The notes: generated by a model from the sequence alone, not told the origin. 64,000 nucleotides of DNA from Methylomicrobium agile (GCF_000733855.1 NZ_JPOJ01000001.1:1240001-1304000), one strand, 5' to 3'. Counted from the stretch's first letter, positions 1 through 9,439 are shown. Program-made: numbers and translations.

Positions 1-910
1 TCGGCTTTCTCCGCCGGGCTTCCCGGAACGACCTTCGCGACCAGCGCGCCATGCGGGCGCTTCATCCCGAACGATTCGGCCAGCTCGCGGGTAACGTCCT
101 GGATTTGCACGCCGAGCCACCCGCGCGACACTTTGCCTTTCGTCTTGATCTGATCGACGACATTGCTGACCACGTCCATCGGGATCGCGAACGACAAGCC
201 CATGAAACCGCCTGTCCGGCTATAGATCTGCGAATTGATGCCAACGACTTCCCCGTTCATGTTGAACAGCGGTCCGCCCGAATTGCCCGGATTGATCGCG
301 ACGTCGGTCTGGATGAACGGCACGTAATTGCCGCCGGGCAGGCTGCGCCCTTTCGCGCTGACGATGCCGGCCGTTACCGACTGCTCGAAGCCGAAAGGCG
401 AACCGATCGCCAGCACCCATTCGCCGACCTGCAATTTTTCCGGCGATCCGATCGTCACGGTCGGCAAGTCTTTGGCTTCCACTTTCAGTAGGGCGACATC
501 GGTCCGCGCATCGGAACCGACCAGTTTTGCAACCAGCTCCCTTCTGTCGGTCAGCTTGACGACGATTTCGTCGGCATCCTTGACCACGTGATGATTGGTC
601 AGCACATAGCCGTCCGACGAGATGATGAATCCGGAACCCAACGATTGCGTATCCCTGGGAATGTAATCCCCTCCAGGCCCATTGAAGAAGTGTTTGAAGA
701 ATTCTTCCATTTCCGGAGGCAAGCCTTCGGGCAACTGTTGTTCGGGAGGAAGATTGCTGGCTTCCGGAGAAGCTTTTTGGGTAGTGCTGATGTTGACGAC
801 CGCCACGCCGTTTCTTTTGACCATTTCGGTAAAATCAGGCAATTGCGCGTACGCAGCATGGCCCCACAAAAAGACCAGAAAAACGGACCAACCGAGCCTT
901 TTAAGCATAA
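1..910 (-). CDS. mucD: Periplasmic serine protease MucD/DegP-like (HtrA family), 3' end cut by window edge
   Basis: Periplasmic quality-control protease of the HtrA family. Reading the minus strand from the ATG at 910 gives a hydrophobic signal peptide (MLKRLGWSVFLVFLWGHAAYA) and then a trypsin-like domain. The catalytic triad is visible: His in LTNHHVV, Asp in ARTDVALLKV, and Ser in INPGNSGGPLF. The first PDZ domain begins near RGWLGVQIQDV, and the frame is still open at base 1, so the C-terminal PDZ region lies outside the window. It is the last gene of the algU-mucA-mucB-mucD order, 213 bases downstream of mucB on the same strand. In Pseudomonas, MucD restrains the AlgU response by removing misfolded envelope proteins; the same role is inferred here. 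DegQ or DegP would be an equally valid family name, and MucD is preferred because of the operon position. Confidence 0.93.
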
Positions 911-1123
911 AGTTTCTAATCCCAATCAATAAAAATTATCACCTGTCCGCTCATGGGTATGGGCGGCAGGGCCGAAAATAAATTGTTCAAAAATCAAAAA
1001 GTACCGATTCGCACAGCTTGGTCGAACAAGGGAGCGCAAGGGAAAAAAGCTCGAAGCGCCACATGCCGGGAAAGCCCTGCCGGCTTCCCGGTGCATCGAT
1101 CCGGCTTTATTGCGCATCGGAAG

Positions 1124-2104
1124 TTATTCTGGCTGAAGTTTCCGAACGATTGGCGGATTCAACCTGACGCCCTCAACGATGGATTTCACGGTCTCCGGCG
1201 GCGCCTCGCCCATTGCCGTTATCTGATAATCTTCGAGACTCAGGCTGTAGTAGTTGATTGCGCCGACCGACCGCAGCCCCAGATCCATCTCGGGATTTTT
1301 GTTTTCCTTATAGACCGAAATGGACGTGATGCCGTCGCTCATCAATAAATAATCGACGGGCAAATGGGAATCGTGCATCGTTTTTCGCGCAAAATAGATC
1401 GGCCTGAAACCGGCCGGCGAATCCGTTACGGTAAACGGTAAAACGCCGGCATTGCCGTCTTTTATTGCCTGCCCCGCCAACATATTTGCTCGTCCGACCT
1501 CAGCTCTCGCTTCCCTGAACGGCAATGCCGCCCTGACATGCTGTTCGGTGAACACGACCTGTTCGAGAAGCGCGCCCGAAACATCGTAGACGGCGATTTT
1601 CAGCGGCAAGAACTGGAGCTTTTCGACCCAGATCCGCCGTCCATAGCGGAATTGGTCTTTCGGTTCAATATCGATCACATAGGCGGGAAGCATCGCCACG
1701 TCTTCTTTACCGGCGAGCGAGAATTCATAAAAATCGTCCAGCTCGGCCAGCGTCCTGGAAAAATTGACCAAAAAAGAGCGCTCGTAGGGCCGATGGTCGA
1801 ACACCACGTCTTGCGTATCGTTGTAACGGCAACTGACCACATCGCCGTTTCTGACGACCTCCCGCAAGGGCGAGTTCAAAGCGACCAGGCGCTCCTGCTC
1901 CTTTCCACGATCGACCGCATGAAAATATTTCATGGTTTCGAGCCTTCCGTTGCGCCAGAACACCACAGTGCCTTCGTAATTGAGAGTCCTCAAAGCCTGG
2001 ATCATATTCGTCAAGATCTGTCTGGCAGTTAACTTGTTATCTTCAGCGAAAACCGATCCGGTTGAAAAGAAAAATATCAGGATGAAGCGAACGACCAGCG
2101 TCAT
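1124..2104 (-). CDS. mucB: Sigma-E regulatory protein MucB/RseB
   Basis: Periplasmic regulator that binds the anti-sigma factor MucA and protects it from regulated proteolysis until envelope stress. The 326-residue length fits the MucB/RseB family. It has an N-terminal signal peptide (residues 1-20, ending near SVFA), then the lipoprotein-carrier-like fold with the family motif region LNYEGTVVFWRNGRLETMKYFHAV (two segments around residues 42-66), and a smaller C-terminal domain from about residue 215. Its ATG overlaps the mucA stop by four bases (ATGA), so the two are translationally coupled. MucB normally acts together with MucA, which matches this pairing. Confidence 0.93.
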   Translation of the reverse strand: MTLVVRFILIFFFSTGSVFAEDNKLTARQILTNMIQALRTLNYEGTVVFWRNGRLETMKYFHAVDRGKEQERLVALNSPLREVVRNGDVVSCRYNDTQDVVFDHRPYERSFLVNFSRTLAELDDFYEFSLAGKEDVAMLPAYVIDIEPKDQFRYGRRIWVEKLQFLPLKIAVYDVSGALLEQVVFTEQHVRAALPFREARAEVGRANMLAGQAIKDGNAGVLPFTVTDSPAGFRPIYFARKTMHDSHLPVDYLLMSDGITSISVYKENKNPEMDLGLRSVGAINYYSLSLEDYQITAMGEAPPETVKSIVEGVRLNPPIVRKLQPE

Positions 2105-2667
2105 TTTTGACTGTATTGAGTGACTTGTGCGTAAGGATGGAAGCCAACCTCTCCCTGCGTGTAAATGCTGCTGTGGGCCTGCAGATAATCGCTGATTTGT
2201 CGGTTGACCGGATAGGAATCGTGAAGTATTTTGGAGGTCACCGGTTTAGGAGTGGAGTCAGTCGAGACGGCCGGCGGCTTGATCGCGGCGACGACCATTT
2301 TCGGGTTCGGGGCCGGCTCGGGGCGCTGCAGGTGCGCGACAAAAGCAACCACGGCAACCGACGCGGCGGCCGCAGCGATTTTTTGCGAACGCGTAAAATG
2401 CCGGCGACGAATCCAGCGCCGTTCGGCGTTCGGAATCAGGTAAGTCGGTTCGTGCTGAATCCGGCTATTGACCGAACTAACGAAATCGGGCCTTGCCGCG
2501 ACCAATAAGTCGTCGTTTTTGATTGCGTGACTGATCGCCTCATAACGGCGCATCTTGTCGGCCAGCTCGGAATCGATCCGCATTTTTTGTAAGAGGCTCA
2601 ATGCTTCGTCTTCAGGAAGCTCATCGTCCAGGAATCGAGAAATTTTTTGAATCAGATCTTCATGCAT
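2101..2667 (-). CDS. mucA: Anti-sigma factor MucA/RseA
   Basis: Inner-membrane anti-sigma factor that sequesters the ECF sigma factor encoded just upstream. The protein has 188 residues. Its N-terminal cytoplasmic sigma-binding part (residues 1-85) carries the typical opening with FLDDELPEDEALSLL. A single membrane span follows at about 95-112 (KIAAAAASVAVVAFVAHL), then a periplasmic tail of about 75 residues, which would be the MucB-binding and protease-sensitive part. It starts 12 bases after the algU stop and overlaps mucB by four bases, so the order is algU-mucA-mucB. The tail is intact here, with no sign of the truncations that produce mucoid Pseudomonas. Confidence 0.92.
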   Translation of the reverse strand: MHEDLIQKISRFLDDELPEDEALSLLQKMRIDSELADKMRRYEAISHAIKNDDLLVAARPDFVSSVNSRIQHEPTYLIPNAERRWIRRRHFTRSQKIAAAAASVAVVAFVAHLQRPEPAPNPKMVVAAIKPPAVSTDSTPKPVTSKILHDSYPVNRQISDYLQAHSSIYTQGEVGFHPYAQVTQYSQK

Positions 2668-2679
2668 CGAATATCACCG

Positions 2680-3270
2680 TCAATCGAGCAAGGGGTTGAG
2701 TTTACTATCAATTGCTTCGCGCGCCCTAAAAATGCGTGAACGCACGGTTCCTACAGGGCAATCCATCGCCTGAGCAATCTCCTCATAGCTCATTCCTTCA
2801 AATTCCCTCAGCATAATGGCCACCCGCATTTCTTCGGGCAGTTTTGCGATCGCCGACTTGATCGTCTCGACAATCTCGCGGCTCAGCAATTCCCGTTCGG
2901 GAGTTTCCTGACCATGCAGTTGCGGCAGGTTTTCATAGACTTCCGCATCCTGAACATCTATCTGCATATCGACATTTCGTCTCGACCTGGACATCAGATA
3001 ATTTTTCGCCGTATTGATCGCGATCCGGTAGAGCCAGGTATAAAAAGCGCTTTCGCCGCGAAAACTGCCCAGCGCCCGGTAGGCTTTAATGAAAGCCTCC
3101 TGCGCGACATCTTGGGATTCGCTCGGATCTTTAACATAGCGATTGACCAATTGGACAATCTTATGCTGGTATTTGATCACGAGAAGATCATATGCGGACT
3201 TGTCTCCCTGCTGCACCCGCAATACCAGGTCTTCGTCCAATTGTTCGCTCGCCCTTGAATGACTCTTCAC
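2680..3270 (-). CDS. algU: ECF RNA polymerase sigma factor RpoE/AlgU
   Basis: Envelope-stress sigma factor of the extracytoplasmic-function class. Its 196 residues match AlgU/RpoE length. Region 2 is visible at about residues 20-90 (QDVAQEAFIKAYRALGSFRG and FYTWLYRIAINTAKNYL) and region 4 at about 140-190 (LPEEMRVAIMLREFEGMSYE, then EEIAQAMDCPVGTVRSRIF). It heads the operon with mucA, mucB and mucD and is divergent from nadB, the gene order found in many Gammaproteobacteria. It is expected to drive its own operon and envelope genes. I looked for an autoregulated GAACTT-type promoter upstream and did not find a convincing one. Confidence 0.95.
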   Translation of the reverse strand: MKSHSRASEQLDEDLVLRVQQGDKSAYDLLVIKYQHKIVQLVNRYVKDPSESQDVAQEAFIKAYRALGSFRGESAFYTWLYRIAINTAKNYLMSRSRRNVDMQIDVQDAEVYENLPQLHGQETPERELLSREIVETIKSAIAKLPEEMRVAIMLREFEGMSYEEIAQAMDCPVGTVRSRIFRAREAIDSKLNPLLD

Positions 3271-3680
3271 TTGTGCCTGTGGATGGTAGAATGGACAGAA
3301 TTAAACTGTATTAGTTCGGCAGTAACAAAAATAATTGCTCTCGCGGCAAAAATGGCTATTATCCATCATGCTTGCGAACTAAGCCAGCCCAGCCCTTAAG
3401 GAAGCTCCGGATAAGCGCTCTCTCCTTCCCGAAAAAGGTCGAAACGAGAAGATAACCCATTGATTTTCATTTCTTCGCCCCAGCCTTCTCCTAACGGGAA
3501 AGGGAGTTTCTCCGCTTGATTCGCGGTTTTCCTTAAGCAAATATATTTTTCTTGTGACACCTTATTCAATTAACATAAATTATCGAGTAATACTAGCCTC
3601 GACCGTACCCACTGCGCTTTCGCCCGGTCAACAAAACTCATTCTCCGGCTACCATTCCGCATATCCTCTTCACTTTACAG
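3271..3680. other. Divergent intergenic region between algU and nadB
   Basis: A 410-base gene-free stretch that must hold the promoters of both divergent units. It is AT-richer than its surroundings, particularly around 3530-3600. I saw a GAACTA on the minus strand near 3311-3318 but no properly spaced TCTGA-like -10, so no promoter is called. No open frame here looks coding. Confidence 0.5.
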
Positions 3681-5333
3681 ATGCATACTCCAGCACCCTA
3701 TTATGATGTCCTGATCATCGGCAGCGGCGGCGCCGGCTTAAGTTTAGCTTTAAAATTGGCCGAACACGGCATCCGTCTCGCCGTACTTTCGAAATTTGCG
3801 CTAACCGAAGGCAGCACTTTTTATGCGCAGGGCGGCATTTCCGCCGTATTCGACGCCGGCGACTCGATCGAATCGCATATCGAGGATACCCTGATTGCCG
3901 GCGCCGGCCTCTGCGATCCCGAAATTGTCAGATTGACCGTCACGCACGGAAAAAGCTCAATCAATTGGCTGCGCAGCCAGGGCGTGATGTTTACCGGGGA
4001 AGAAACCGCATCCGGCGAATTCAAACTGCATCTGCACCGCGAGGGCGGCCATTCTCACCGCCGCATCGTCCACACGGCCGATGCGACCGGCAAAGCGGTC
4101 TCGCTCTCGCTGATCGAGCGGGCGCGCGAGCATGCCAATATCGAACTGTTCGAAAACCACAACGTGGTCGAGCTGATCACCGGCCCCGCAGAAAACAGCG
4201 GCAGCCCGACCGGCCGGCGCATTCTCGGCGCCTATGTGCTGGATACCCGGAAACAGCAGGTCAAAACGATCGCCGCGCGCGCCGTCGTGCTGGCAACCGG
4301 CGGCGCCAATAAGGTCTACCTTTACAGCACCAACCCGCAAAGCTCGACCGGCGATGGGATAGCCCTGGCCTGGCGCGCCGGCTGCCGGGTCAGCAACATG
4401 GAATTCATGCAGTTTCATCCGACCTGCCTCTATCATCCCGAGGCGCGCGCCTTTCTGATCAGCGAAGCGGTGCGGGGCGAAGGCGGCAAGCTGATCCTGC
4501 CGAACGGCGCGCCGTTCATGCACGCTTATGACGAACGCGGCGAGCTCGCGCCCCGCGACATCGTCGCCCGCGCGATCGATGCGGAGATCAAAAAGCGCGG
4601 CATCGACTGCGTCTACCTGGACATCAGCCACAAGCCGGAAACCTTCATCCGCGAGCACTTCCCGACCATTTACCAACAATGCCTCGACTACGGCATCGAT
4701 ATCACCCGCCAGCCGATTCCGGTCGTTCCGGCAGCCCACTACACCTGCGGCGGCATCATGACCGACAGCCATGCGCGCACCGACATCGCCAACCTTTACG
4801 CGATCGGCGAGGTCGCCTGCACCGGGCTGCACGGCGCCAACCGGATGGCCAGCAATTCCTTGCTCGAATGCCTGGTCTTCGCGGAGCGCGCCCATATCGA
4901 CCTGGCCGGGAGATTGCCGGAGATTGCCCCGCCGCCGGCGCTTCCGGCCTGGGACGAGTCGCAGGTCGGCGATTCGGACGAAGAAGTGGTCGTCTCGCAC
5001 AACTGGAACGAACTCAGAAATTTCATGTGGGATTATGTCGGGATCGTCAGGACGAACAAGCGGCTGCACCGGGCCAGGAACCGAGTCGAACTGCTCAAGA
5101 AGGAAATCGCCGAGTATTACGGCAATTGCCGGGTCACCAGCGACCTGCTCGAACTGCGCAACCTGGTCATCGTGGCCGAATTGATCATCCGCAGCGCGAT
5201 GCTGCGCAAGGAAAGCCGGGGGCTGCATTACACGCTGGACTATCCGGAGCCCGACCGCAGCCAACCGCCCCACCCCACAATACTGCGTCCGGTGAAGCGC
5301 GCAGGACGCAATACGTATGAAATGGGCGATTAA
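3681..5333 (+). CDS. nadB: L-aspartate oxidase
   Basis: Flavoprotein that oxidises L-aspartate to iminoaspartate, the first step of de novo NAD synthesis; NadA then condenses the product to quinolinate. The 550-residue length is usual for NadB. The N-terminal FAD-binding motif is [19 protein letters not shown], followed by [12 protein letters not shown]. The active-site region carries [19 protein letters not shown] (near 115-135), and the fumarate reductase-like core shows EFMQFHPTC and [12 protein letters not shown]. The helical C-terminal domain ends with a family-typical [10 protein letters not shown]. The gene stands divergent from algU, its usual neighbour in Gammaproteobacteria. The ATG at 3681 is the first start in frame with the FAD motif. 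Confidence 0.97.
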   Translation: MHTPAPYYDVLIIGSGGAGLSLALKLAEHGIRLAVLSKFALTEGSTFYAQGGISAVFDAGDSIESHIEDTLIAGAGLCDPEIVRLTVTHGKSSINWLRSQGVMFTGEETASGEFKLHLHREGGHSHRRIVHTADATGKAVSLSLIERAREHANIELFENHNVVELITGPAENSGSPTGRRILGAYVLDTRKQQVKTIAARAVVLATGGANKVYLYSTNPQSSTGDGIALAWRAGCRVSNMEFMQFHPTCLYHPEARAFLISEAVRGEGGKLILPNGAPFMHAYDERGELAPRDIVARAIDAEIKKRGIDCVYLDISHKPETFIREHFPTIYQQCLDYGIDITRQPIPVVPAAHYTCGGIMTDSHARTDIANLYAIGEVACTGLHGANRMASNSLLECLVFAERAHIDLAGRLPEIAPPPALPAWDESQVGDSDEEVVVSHNWNELRNFMWDYVGIVRTNKRLHRARNRVELLKKEIAEYYGNCRVTSDLLELRNLVIVAELIIRSAMLRKESRGLHYTLDYPEPDRSQPPHPTILRPVKRAGRNTYEMGD

Positions 5334-5357
5334 GGGGCATGCTCTATACATAAATGC

Positions 5358-5498
5358 CGTCATACCCGCCGGGAAGCGGGTATCCAGCGCCAAGGATGGC
5401 AAGCTCAAACGTCCCTGTAGCCCCGGCAACTGCTCCTGCGTTGCCTACCTCCTGCATCCGTGCAGTCGTGGATTCCGGCAATCCCTGCCGGAATGACG
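5358..5498. repeat. Imperfect inverted-repeat element between nadB and a lipoprotein gene
   Basis: Left arm 5358-5386 (starts CGTCATACCCGCC) and right arm 5469-5498 (ends CCGGAATGACG) are near-complementary and enclose about 80 bases. The whole unit is 141 bases and non-coding. This CGTCAT...ATGACG form resembles a common dispersed palindromic element of proteobacterial genomes. Whether it is mobile cannot be judged from one copy. Confidence 0.6.
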
Positions 5499-5541
5499 AA
5501 TTTGTGTATAAAGACATGCGATTAAGGACCTAAGGACCAGC

Positions 5542-5955
5542 TTATCCCGAGCCCTCCCCGAACGGCGGCCGGCTCAATTTCAACAGCCGATCGACCTCAT
5601 GCGCGGCGCGGTCGCAATCGAAAGCGGTCTTGGCGACTTGCCGCTGCAGGCCCAGGCCGCTGCCGAGCCCTTCAATATCGCGGGATACATATTCGTTCAA
5701 TGGCGCACAAACCAGCTGCATGCGCTGTTCGGATTTCAGCAAACCGGAAAAGTCGTTGCCCTCGTCCGTCGCCGTCAGCATCATCACCTCGCTGGTCATC
5801 CGGTTTTGAAAGCGGAACACTTCTTCGACATAGCGCGCAAACTCTTTCTTGCTCAAACCGGTGCCGCTGAGATTGCCGGCCCAGGGCCACGCGCACCCTG
5901 TCAACAAGGCAATCAGCATCAAGATCGGCAAACGGAAAAAATACGGCTGCGTCAT
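5542..5955 (-). CDS. Small putative lipoprotein of unknown function
   Basis: I do not recognise the family. The 137-residue protein from the ATG at 5955 begins with a short charged end, a hydrophobic stretch and a lipobox (LIALLTGC), so it is probably lipid-anchored in the envelope. The mature part is helical and hydrophilic (KKEFARYVEEVFRFQNRM) and has two further cysteines (LVCAPLNEY and FDCDRAAHE). A TTG start six codons upstream is possible, but the ATG places the signal peptide better. It is a single gene between the nadB-side repeat and a 570-base gap. Confidence 0.7.
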   Translation of the reverse strand: MTQPYFFRLPILMLIALLTGCAWPWAGNLSGTGLSKKEFARYVEEVFRFQNRMTSEVMMLTATDEGNDFSGLLKSEQRMQLVCAPLNEYVSRDIEGLGSGLGLQRQVAKTAFDCDRAAHEVDRLLKLSRPPFGEGSG

Positions 5956-6529
5956 AATCGATCGGACATTCAAACAGAGGGTCCTCTAAACGGCCCGGTC
6001 TAAAAATTATCAAATATACACAAATTCATTGTCCGCGTGGATAAAAATCCACAAAACTTCTACCGGGCAAAAAATCGGCCGATCGGCGCGTTGCGTCCGC
6101 CCGAGCGGTCGAGTACAGACAAAACGGCTTTGCGATGAAGCATCATTCAAAACCCGAGTCTCCCGATCGGCCGTAATCGCCTGCCGCGCCCGAACGCCGC
6201 CGTCTTCGATCAATAAAATACCTTTGATATTTACCCCATTTTTTGTATCATCGTACAAATATGCTTTTTTTTGCGGTTTTTTTTCGGAACAAGGATAAGG
6301 GTTTTTAACCGCTTCGGTAAGCGTTTCTGCGCAGCGGCTCATGGGTGGATTCATCGCGCAAGCGGATTAAAAATCTGTAAAGCACGGACTCACAAACCGG
6401 TAGCGAGCCTCTGTCGCTCATGTTCATTGGTGTGCCGATGCCGAGTAGCAGTTCCCCAGCCCGAAACATGACGGCAAGCATGGGGCTTTTTATACCAACA
6501 ATAATAATTTAATAGACCGGTGCGAAGAC
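5956..6529. other. Long intergenic region, no convincing gene
   Basis: About 570 bases separate the lipoprotein from the next plus-strand gene. Short open frames exist on both strands around 6010-6354, but they have no recognisable motif, are unusual in composition and overlap each other. The stretch 6230-6300 is AT-rich with an A/T-run. Near its right end lies the terminator-like hairpin listed separately. Confidence 0.4.
6458..6492 (+). terminator. Terminator-like hairpin 38 bases before the next start codon
   Basis: AGCCC (6458-6462) pairs with GGGCT (6483-6487). The stem is extended by CATG/CATG after a GAAA bulge and is followed by a run of T residues (6487-6491). It lies upstream of, not after, a plus-strand gene, so it could end a short leader or small RNA or act as an attenuator. 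No transcript evidence is available. Confidence 0.4.
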
Positions 6530-7936
6530 ATGACTGAAAAGACTTTAAGCAGATACCTGTCCAATCTGGAAAAATACTTCGCCAGCGACAGCCCGATTTT
6601 GCAAAAAACCGCCAAAGTCTTTCATGAGCTCGACCAACTGGAATACGACCTCGGCCTGATCGGCGCGGACGACACCACCGCCACCAAATGCTCCTGGTGG
6701 CCGATCGTCACCCTGATCGGCGGGGCATCGAATGCCAAGTCGAAATTCATGAACGCTTATTTCGGCTCCGATCTCCAGCTCACCGGCCTGCAAACCTCGC
6801 ATAACAAATTCTCGGTGCTGCTGCACAACAATCAGACCAGCCCGACCACCCTGCCCGGCACGGCGCTCGATGTCGATCATCGTTTCCCGTTTTATCAAAT
6901 CAGCCGCAAGCTCGAACAGTTGCGGCGTGGCGAAGGCGGCCGCATCAACGCCTACCTGGAACTCAAAACGCTGCCGAGCGATCACCTGAAAGGCAAGCTG
7001 TTCATCGAAGCGCCAAGCATCAGCGCGACGCCTGCTACCGCCGTAACGTCCTTTCTCGTGAGTTACGCGATCGAAAACTCCGATACGGTGTTCGTCTTCA
7101 CCGATACTTTCGAGACGCCGTCGCCTTTGCTGGATGACCTGATCGAACAGATCAAACGGCATCAGGACACCAACAAAGTGATTTATCTGATCGATGCCCC
7201 CGCCGCGCTGAACTCGGCAAGAAGCGGCGAGATCATCTCCAGCTGGCAGCGGCGGCTGGCCGATCTCGGCATTGCCTCCGGCCAGTTCATGATTTTGCCG
7301 AGCCAGGACAGCGGATTCATCCCGCAGCCGGGCAAGGTCGACTTCAGCCTGATCGATCAGCGGCTTGCCAATGTCGGCTACGACCGGACATACCGGATTT
7401 TGCAGGCACTCGAAAGCCATATCGCCGAGATCGAAAACGTCATCGTGCCCGAAGTCAAAAAAGGCATCGCGACCTGGAAAGAACGGGTCAACATGTCCAG
7501 CCTGCTGGTGCTCAGCCTGTTCATCGTGCTCGCGCTGTTCGCCGAAATCAACACCGGCATTGTCCTGGCAACGCTGATCGATCCGATTTTGGGACCGATT
7601 GCGCTGCTGGTGCTGATCGTGATCATGACACCGATTCATTTGATCTTTAGCCGGCTGCACGCGAAAATGGTGATCAACCAGTTGAGTAACCGGCAAAAGG
7701 AACTCAACCTGCTCGAGAATCCGGCCGGCATGTTCGAAAAAAACCTGACTTTCTCGCGGATGCTGCTGCCGGTTTCCGAACCGGCCCTCTGGAACAAAAA
7801 GACCAAGGCCCGGCTGGCTCAACTGACGAGCAGAACGAAGGATCTGGTTCAATCGCTGAACGACACGTTCAGCGCCTATAATGCACAGCTTTTCGACGTT
7901 TTTGCAGACAGCAAGGGACCCAAACAAATACCCTGA
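6530..7936 (+). CDS. Putative dynamin-like P-loop protein with two C-terminal membrane spans
   Basis: Unknown function. The 468-residue protein has a P-loop-like segment at residues 64-71 (GGASNAKS), where the usual GxxxxGKS has Ala in place of the second Gly. A Thr-containing loop (TGLQTSHNKF, 85-94) follows where switch I would lie. A degenerate DxPG equivalent (LFIEAPSIS, 157-165) and strand-like hydrophobic segments (TVFVFTD, KVIYLID) complete a GTPase-like order. Two membrane helices lie at about 323-340 and 350-373, and the C-terminal 95 residues are helical. This layout resembles bacterial dynamin-like or EHD-type membrane-remodelling proteins, but the key residues are eroded, so nucleotide hydrolysis is uncertain. 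It is followed 45 bases later by a small membrane protein, probably in the same unit. Confidence 0.6.
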   Translation: MTEKTLSRYLSNLEKYFASDSPILQKTAKVFHELDQLEYDLGLIGADDTTATKCSWWPIVTLIGGASNAKSKFMNAYFGSDLQLTGLQTSHNKFSVLLHNNQTSPTTLPGTALDVDHRFPFYQISRKLEQLRRGEGGRINAYLELKTLPSDHLKGKLFIEAPSISATPATAVTSFLVSYAIENSDTVFVFTDTFETPSPLLDDLIEQIKRHQDTNKVIYLIDAPAALNSARSGEIISSWQRRLADLGIASGQFMILPSQDSGFIPQPGKVDFSLIDQRLANVGYDRTYRILQALESHIAEIENVIVPEVKKGIATWKERVNMSSLLVLSLFIVLALFAEINTGIVLATLIDPILGPIALLVLIVIMTPIHLIFSRLHAKMVINQLSNRQKELNLLENPAGMFEKNLTFSRMLLPVSEPALWNKKTKARLAQLTSRTKDLVQSLNDTFSAYNAQLFDVFADSKGPKQIP

Positions 7937-7981
7937 CTAAACATCATCGGCCGCTAGCGTACCATACGGGTTCGAACCATC

Positions 7982-8488
7982 ATGGCAACCGTCGACATCA
8001 TCAGACAGTATCTGCCTTTATGCTGGTTCAGGCACAATCCGCTCGAATTGACCCGGTCGACCGGTTTTTTTAAACAGAATCTGGTTTTTTATTTCCTGAT
8101 CCAGTATTTCCTGCAGGCCAACATGACCGACGACCCGTTCGAGTCGTTTTACGAAGTCGCGCTCGAAACGGGATTGACCCTGCTGTTTATCGGCCTGATG
8201 ATGTTTTTCAATAAAACACTGTACGGTTTCGTGCAGGTAACGACCGCGATGATGCTCTGCGCGAACGTAGTCGCGCTGTTCGTCATCCCGGTGATGATCT
8301 GGGTGACCGTCAGCGATGATCCGCTAAGCTATTACCTTTTGTTCGCGCTGATTTTCTGGGATTTCACCCTGATCACCTACATCTTCAAAAAGGTCATCGA
8401 AATCAATGTGATCGCCAGCACCGTGCTGGCATTGCTGTATTTCATCGCGACCTATCTCGGCGCGTTCGGGCTCGGTCAACTGATTTGA
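7982..8488 (+). CDS. Small multi-pass inner-membrane protein, unknown function
   Basis: A 168-residue protein with an N-terminal cytoplasm-like stretch and about four hydrophobic segments: near residues 60-80 (TGLTLLFIGLMMFF), 88-112 (TTAMMLCANVVALFVIPVMI), 118-138 and 142-165. A conserved-looking opening (PLCWFRHNPLELTRSTGFF) precedes them. I do not recognise the family; a Yip1-like fold is possible but unproven. It lies 45 bases after the P-loop membrane protein on the same strand, so the two probably work together at the inner membrane. Confidence 0.7.
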   Translation: MATVDIIRQYLPLCWFRHNPLELTRSTGFFKQNLVFYFLIQYFLQANMTDDPFESFYEVALETGLTLLFIGLMMFFNKTLYGFVQVTTAMMLCANVVALFVIPVMIWVTVSDDPLSYYLLFALIFWDFTLITYIFKKVIEINVIASTVLALLYFIATYLGAFGLGQLI

Positions 8489-8829
8489 CCCCTCGCCTCA
8501 GCGGCGGAAGATTTCGCCGGCCGCCTCGCTGCTAGAGCATTTTCATATCGCGTAAAGGGAAGTTCTCACCTTCCGAAAGGTGCCATGCCAGCCCCGTAAG
8601 ATACAGGTACCGAACAGGATATTTATCCCGGCCGTAACGTTTAAAGCGGGATAGACAGGAAAGATGATTTGGTGTTGGCGGAGAATTTTCAAACATTGGG
8701 GACGGGTTATCAACCCCAGCCGGAATTCTTCGAGCGGGCGGTTGCGGTCGACCTGAGGGTGAATTTTTTCGGAAGCATACGGATGTATTGCTATCATACG
8801 CGGTTTGCGGTCCAGATTCGGAGTGATCC
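8489..8829. other. Intergenic region without a supported gene
   Basis: A 341-base gap. Minus-strand open frames covering 8532-8843 exist in two registers, but neither shows a recognisable domain or a good ribosome-binding site. The right end holds the GGAG-type ribosome-binding site of the following gene. Confidence 0.4.
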
Positions 8830-9405
8830 TTGTATTGTGTCAAATCTCAGCACACGATTGAAGACAACATCAAAAAGTCGCGTTTCATCGCGATGATTTT
8901 CCCCTGCCAAGACGAGCAGACCGCCGTTCGGCACTTGCAGCGCCTGCACGGCGAATACCCGGACGCCACGCATATCGTTTACGCTTATCGCCTGAAGACG
9001 CCGCAAGGCTTCGTCTACCGGTTCCACGACGCCGGCGAGCCGTCCGGCACGGCCGGAAAACCGATCTTTCAACACCTGGAAGGCAAACATTTGATCGACG
9101 TGCTGCTGGTGGTGGTCCGCTATTTCGGCGGCATCAAGCTCGGCGCCGGCGGCTTGACTCGCGCTTACGGGAACGCGGCCAAACGGGTGATCGACGAAGC
9201 CGACATCGAACCTTTTATCGAAATGGCCAACGTCAAATTATCGGTGACCTACAGCCAGTTGCAGCCCCTGGAATATCTGCTCAAAAAGCTGAACGGGCGC
9301 ATCGTCGATCAGCAATTTGCCGAGCAGATCCACCTAGTGCTCGAACTGCCGGCGGAACAATTGCCCACGCTGCAACAAACCTTTCCGCTGTTCGAAAAAA
9401 TCTGA
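8830..9405 (+). CDS. yigZ: YigZ/IMPACT family protein
   Basis: Member of the YigZ (UPF0029/IMPACT) family, two-domain proteins whose bacterial role is not settled. The 191 residues include the N-terminal signature region DATHIVYAYRL, the strongly conserved DAGEPSGTAGKPIF (about residues 66-79), VVVRYFGGIKLGAGGL (about 95-110) and a C-terminal ferredoxin-like domain. The start is a TTG at 8830: an in-frame stop lies immediately upstream (8824-8826), and GGAGTG sits at the right distance. It stands alone, convergent with the next minus-strand gene. Confidence 0.9.
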   Translation: MYCVKSQHTIEDNIKKSRFIAMIFPCQDEQTAVRHLQRLHGEYPDATHIVYAYRLKTPQGFVYRFHDAGEPSGTAGKPIFQHLEGKHLIDVLLVVVRYFGGIKLGAGGLTRAYGNAAKRVIDEADIEPFIEMANVKLSVTYSQLQPLEYLLKKLNGRIVDQQFAEQIHLVLELPAEQLPTLQQTFPLFEKI

Positions 9406-9439
9406 CGAGAAGTTGCATTTAAACCTTAACAGGCGCTTT

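Noticed and set aside
3271-3400. Autoregulated AlgU-type promoter (GAACTT-N16-TCTGA) upstream of algU
   Set aside because: Only GAACTA with a poorly spaced partner was found.
3957-5429. Long minus-strand open frame over nadB
   Set aside because: It is antisense to an unmistakable L-aspartate oxidase, and its product has no domain character.
6010-6354. Possible small gene on either strand in the 5956-6529 gap
   Set aside because: No motif, no convincing ribosome-binding site, and the two strands give competing frames.
8532-8843. Possible minus-strand gene before yigZ
   Set aside because: Two overlapping registers, no recognised domain, and no signal for translation.
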